DNA of 8,176 nt from Luminiphilus sp. (GTDB lineage Bacteria > Pseudomonadota > Gammaproteobacteria > Pseudomonadales > Halieaceae), in contig JAHEJH010000177.1 of NCBI GenBank assembly GCA_024638905.1, forward strand, positions 1 to 8,176, written 5' to 3'. Both the position numbers and the translations under genes were made by a program. A model generated the notes under the pieces. It saw only the letters and a list, made by a program, of their open reading frames with translations. It was not told the origin of the DNA and did not search any database. This document shows positions 6,619 through 8,176 of the stretch, in pieces. Within the stretch, counting starts at the first letter, position 1. Each line of letters begins with the position of its first letter.

Positions 6619-6951
6619 ATGCCCATTTACGAATATTGTTGTCAGGAATGCGGACATTCGCTGGAGGCCATCCAAAAATTGGCCGACGCGCCTTTGACTG
6701 ACTGTCCCGAGTGCGGGAAAGCCGCTCTGAAGAAGCAGGTGAGTGCCCCCGCCTTTCGCTTGTCTGGTGGCGGTTGGTATGAGACCGACTTCAAAACTGG
6801 CGACAAGAAAAACATTGCGGGCGAGCGCAGCGACACCGCAGATAAGCCGGCCGCTAAAACGGAATCTGGCGGCGCCTCGGGTGAGAACACCAAAAAAACC
6901 GAGTCGAAACCGGCGGCCACTGCCAAGACCGACACCTCCAAAGCCAGCTAA
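6619..6951 (+). CDS. FmdB-family zinc-ribbon protein
   Basis: This is a small cytoplasmic protein of 110 residues whose family is named after a putative regulator of formamidase/amidase genes; its molecular role is not established. The N-terminus MPIYEY is diagnostic. Two cysteine pairs, Cys8/Cys11 (CQEC) and Cys29/Cys32 (CPEC), should bind one zinc ion. A further Cys7 precedes the first pair. The APAFRLSGGGWYETDF segment at 43-58 is typical of the proteobacterial branch. Residues 59-110 are a low-complexity tail of Lys, Ala, Thr, Ser, Asp and Glu, probably disordered. The ATG follows GGGGAG at good spacing. The gene ends 17-29 bases before aspS on the same strand, so the two are probably co-transcribed. 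As I recall, this pairing also occurs in other gammaproteobacteria, and it suggests a link to translation, but nothing here proves it. Confidence 0.9.
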   Translation: MPIYEYCCQECGHSLEAIQKLADAPLTDCPECGKAALKKQVSAPAFRLSGGGWYETDFKTGDKKNIAGERSDTADKPAAKTESGGASGENTKKTESKPAATAKTDTSKAS

Positions 6952-6980
6952 CGGCGGGAAACCACACCATGGAAACAGCG

Positions 6981-8176
6981 ATGAGAACCCACTACTGCGG
7001 CCTGATCGATGAGAATTTGATCGATCAGACGGTGACCCTGTGTGGCTGGGTAGATCGCCGCCGGGATCATGGCGGCGTGATTTTCCTCGACATGCGCGAC
7101 CGGGAAGGCGTTGTGCAGGTGGTATTTGATCCTGACACTGAGGAGCACTTTCAGCGCGCCGACAGCGTGCGCAGTGAGTACGTGCTGTCTATCACCGGAC
7201 GCGTGCGCGCCCGCACGGCCGAGACGGTGAATCCGAATATGGCCTCGGGGAAGATAGAAGTGCTGGGTAAAACTCTGGAGATTCTCAATGCTGCCCAGAC
7301 ACCACCCTTTCCGCTCGATGAGCACCACTCCGTGGGTGAGGACGTGCGTCTGCGTTACCGCTTTATGGATCTGCGTCGGCCGGAGATGCAGCAGAATCTG
7401 ATTGCCCGGGCGAAAATCACCTCGAGCATCCGGCGCTACCTAGACGAGCAGGGTTTTTTAGATATCGAAACCCCGATACTGACGCGGGCAACCCCCGAGG
7501 GTGCGCGGGATTATCTGGTTCCCAGTAGAACACAGCCCGGCGCGTTCTTTGCGTTGCCCCAGTCTCCCCAGCTCTTCAAGCAGTTACTGATGGTCTCTGG
7601 TTTTGATCGCTACTACCAAATCGCACGGTGCTTCCGGGACGAAGATCTTCGGGCGGACCGACAGCCTGAATTTACCCAGATTGACATCGAAACCGCTTTT
7701 CTTAATGCCGAAGAGGTGATGTCGATTACCGAGGGTATGGTGCGCAGCCTGTTCCAAGAGCAGCTTCAGGTGGAGCTGGGCGCGTTTCCGCGCATGACCT
7801 GGGCAGATGCCATGGAACGTTATGGCTCCGATAAACCCGACCTTCGGATTACCTGGGAATTGGTATCAATCGATGACCTGATGGCGGGGGTCGAGTTTAA
7901 AGTGTTCAGTGGCCCCGCTAATGATGCGGGCGGCCGGGTGGCCGCGCTCAAGGTGCCGGGGGGCGCGTCGCTGTCGCGGAAGGAAATCGATGACTACACC
8001 GACTACGTAGGCGTTTATGGCGCCAAGGGTCTGGCCTGGATCAAGGTCAACGACCACGCGGCGGGCATAGAAGGTTTGCAATCGCCGATTATCAAGTTTA
8101 TGCCCGACGAGACCGTGCTCGCGATGCTGGATCGGCTCGACGCAGCAAATGGCGATATTCTGTTCTTTGGCGCCGA
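6981..8176 (+). CDS. aspS: Aspartyl-tRNA synthetase, bacterial type (3' end cut by window edge)
   Basis: This class II synthetase attaches aspartate to tRNA-Asp. The window holds about the first 398 of an expected 590 or so residues; the frame is open to the edge. The N-terminal OB-fold anticodon-binding domain covers about 1-105 (MRTHYCG, TLCGWVDRRRDHGG, RDREGVVQVVFDP). The catalytic domain includes FLDIETPILTRATPEGARDY at 159-178, which carries motif 1. QSPQLFKQ lies at 194-201, and motif 2 covers about 211-235 (CFRDEDLRADRQPEFTQID). The bacterial GAD insertion begins near 285. Motif 3 lies outside the window. His30 corresponds to His31 of the non-discriminating Pseudomonas enzyme rather than Leu in E. 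coli, so it may also charge tRNA-Asn (inference). I chose the ATG at 6981 because it matches the conserved MRxxYCG start; an in-frame ATG at 6969 would add four residues and cannot be excluded. The zinc-ribbon gene lies just upstream. Confidence 0.96.
   Translation, partial: MRTHYCGLIDENLIDQTVTLCGWVDRRRDHGGVIFLDMRDREGVVQVVFDPDTEEHFQRADSVRSEYVLSITGRVRARTAETVNPNMASGKIEVLGKTLEILNAAQTPPFPLDEHHSVGEDVRLRYRFMDLRRPEMQQNLIARAKITSSIRRYLDEQGFLDIETPILTRATPEGARDYLVPSRTQPGAFFALPQSPQLFKQLLMVSGFDRYYQIARCFRDEDLRADRQPEFTQIDIETAFLNAEEVMSITEGMVRSLFQEQLQVELGAFPRMTWADAMERYGSDKPDLRITWELVSIDDLMAGVEFKVFSGPANDAGGRVAALKVPGGASLSRKEIDDYTDYVGVYGAKGLAWIKVNDHAAGIEGLQSPIIKFMPDETVLAMLDRLDAANGDILFFGA

Noticed and set aside
6642..6941. 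A 99-codon minus-strand frame opposite the zinc-ribbon gene
   Set aside because: It mirrors the biased codons of the low-complexity tail; the sense strand carries a clear family match.
1..8176. Defence system, prophage, integron, transposon or biosynthetic cluster
   Set aside because: All eight coding regions are recognisable housekeeping or common accessory families, there are no long repeats or attachment sites, and there is no abrupt change in composition.

Overview
The window is an ordinary housekeeping stretch of a chromosome, most likely from a gammaproteobacterium, possibly a marine lineage near the Halieaceae/Cellvibrionales or Pseudomonas. That placement is inferred from protein signatures only: a bacterial-type RF3, a prokaryote-type ProRS with an editing insertion, an FmdB-type zinc-ribbon gene directly upstream of aspS, and an AspRS with the RRRDHGG signature. 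The DNA is moderately GC-rich, which produces many long shadow reading frames. I see no insertion sequence, prophage, tRNA, rRNA or CRISPR array, and no sign of recent transfer.

Layout. (1) Positions 28-1605, plus strand: prfC, peptide chain release factor 3. Its stop lies 6 bases from that of the convergent neighbour. (2) Positions 1612-5822, minus strand: four closely packed genes that read, in transcription order, proS (prolyl-tRNA synthetase), a small secreted lytic transglycosylase starting with TTG, a glutamine-synthetase-family ligase of the PuuA type, and a cysteine-type glutathione peroxidase. Gaps are 5, 48 and 36 bases, so they could form one operon. (3) Positions 5823-6055: a divergent intergenic region with a plausible proS promoter. 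(4) Positions 6056-6427, plus strand: an HU/IHF-fold DNA-binding protein with a lysine-rich N-terminal extension. (5) Positions 6428-6618: a spacer with a candidate sigma70 promoter. (6) Positions 6619-8176, plus strand: an FmdB-family zinc-ribbon gene and aspS (aspartyl-tRNA synthetase), probably co-transcribed. aspS runs off the right edge.

Functionally, translation dominates (RF3, ProRS, AspRS). The other genes serve cell-wall turnover, amine/glutamate ligation, peroxide defence and nucleoid structure. I did not find a convincing undescribed system. The points most worth a second look are the unusual HU-like protein, the histidine that suggests a non-discriminating AspRS, the TTG-started transglycosylase apparently coupled to proS, and an isolated PuuA-like ligase without an adjacent putrescine pathway.
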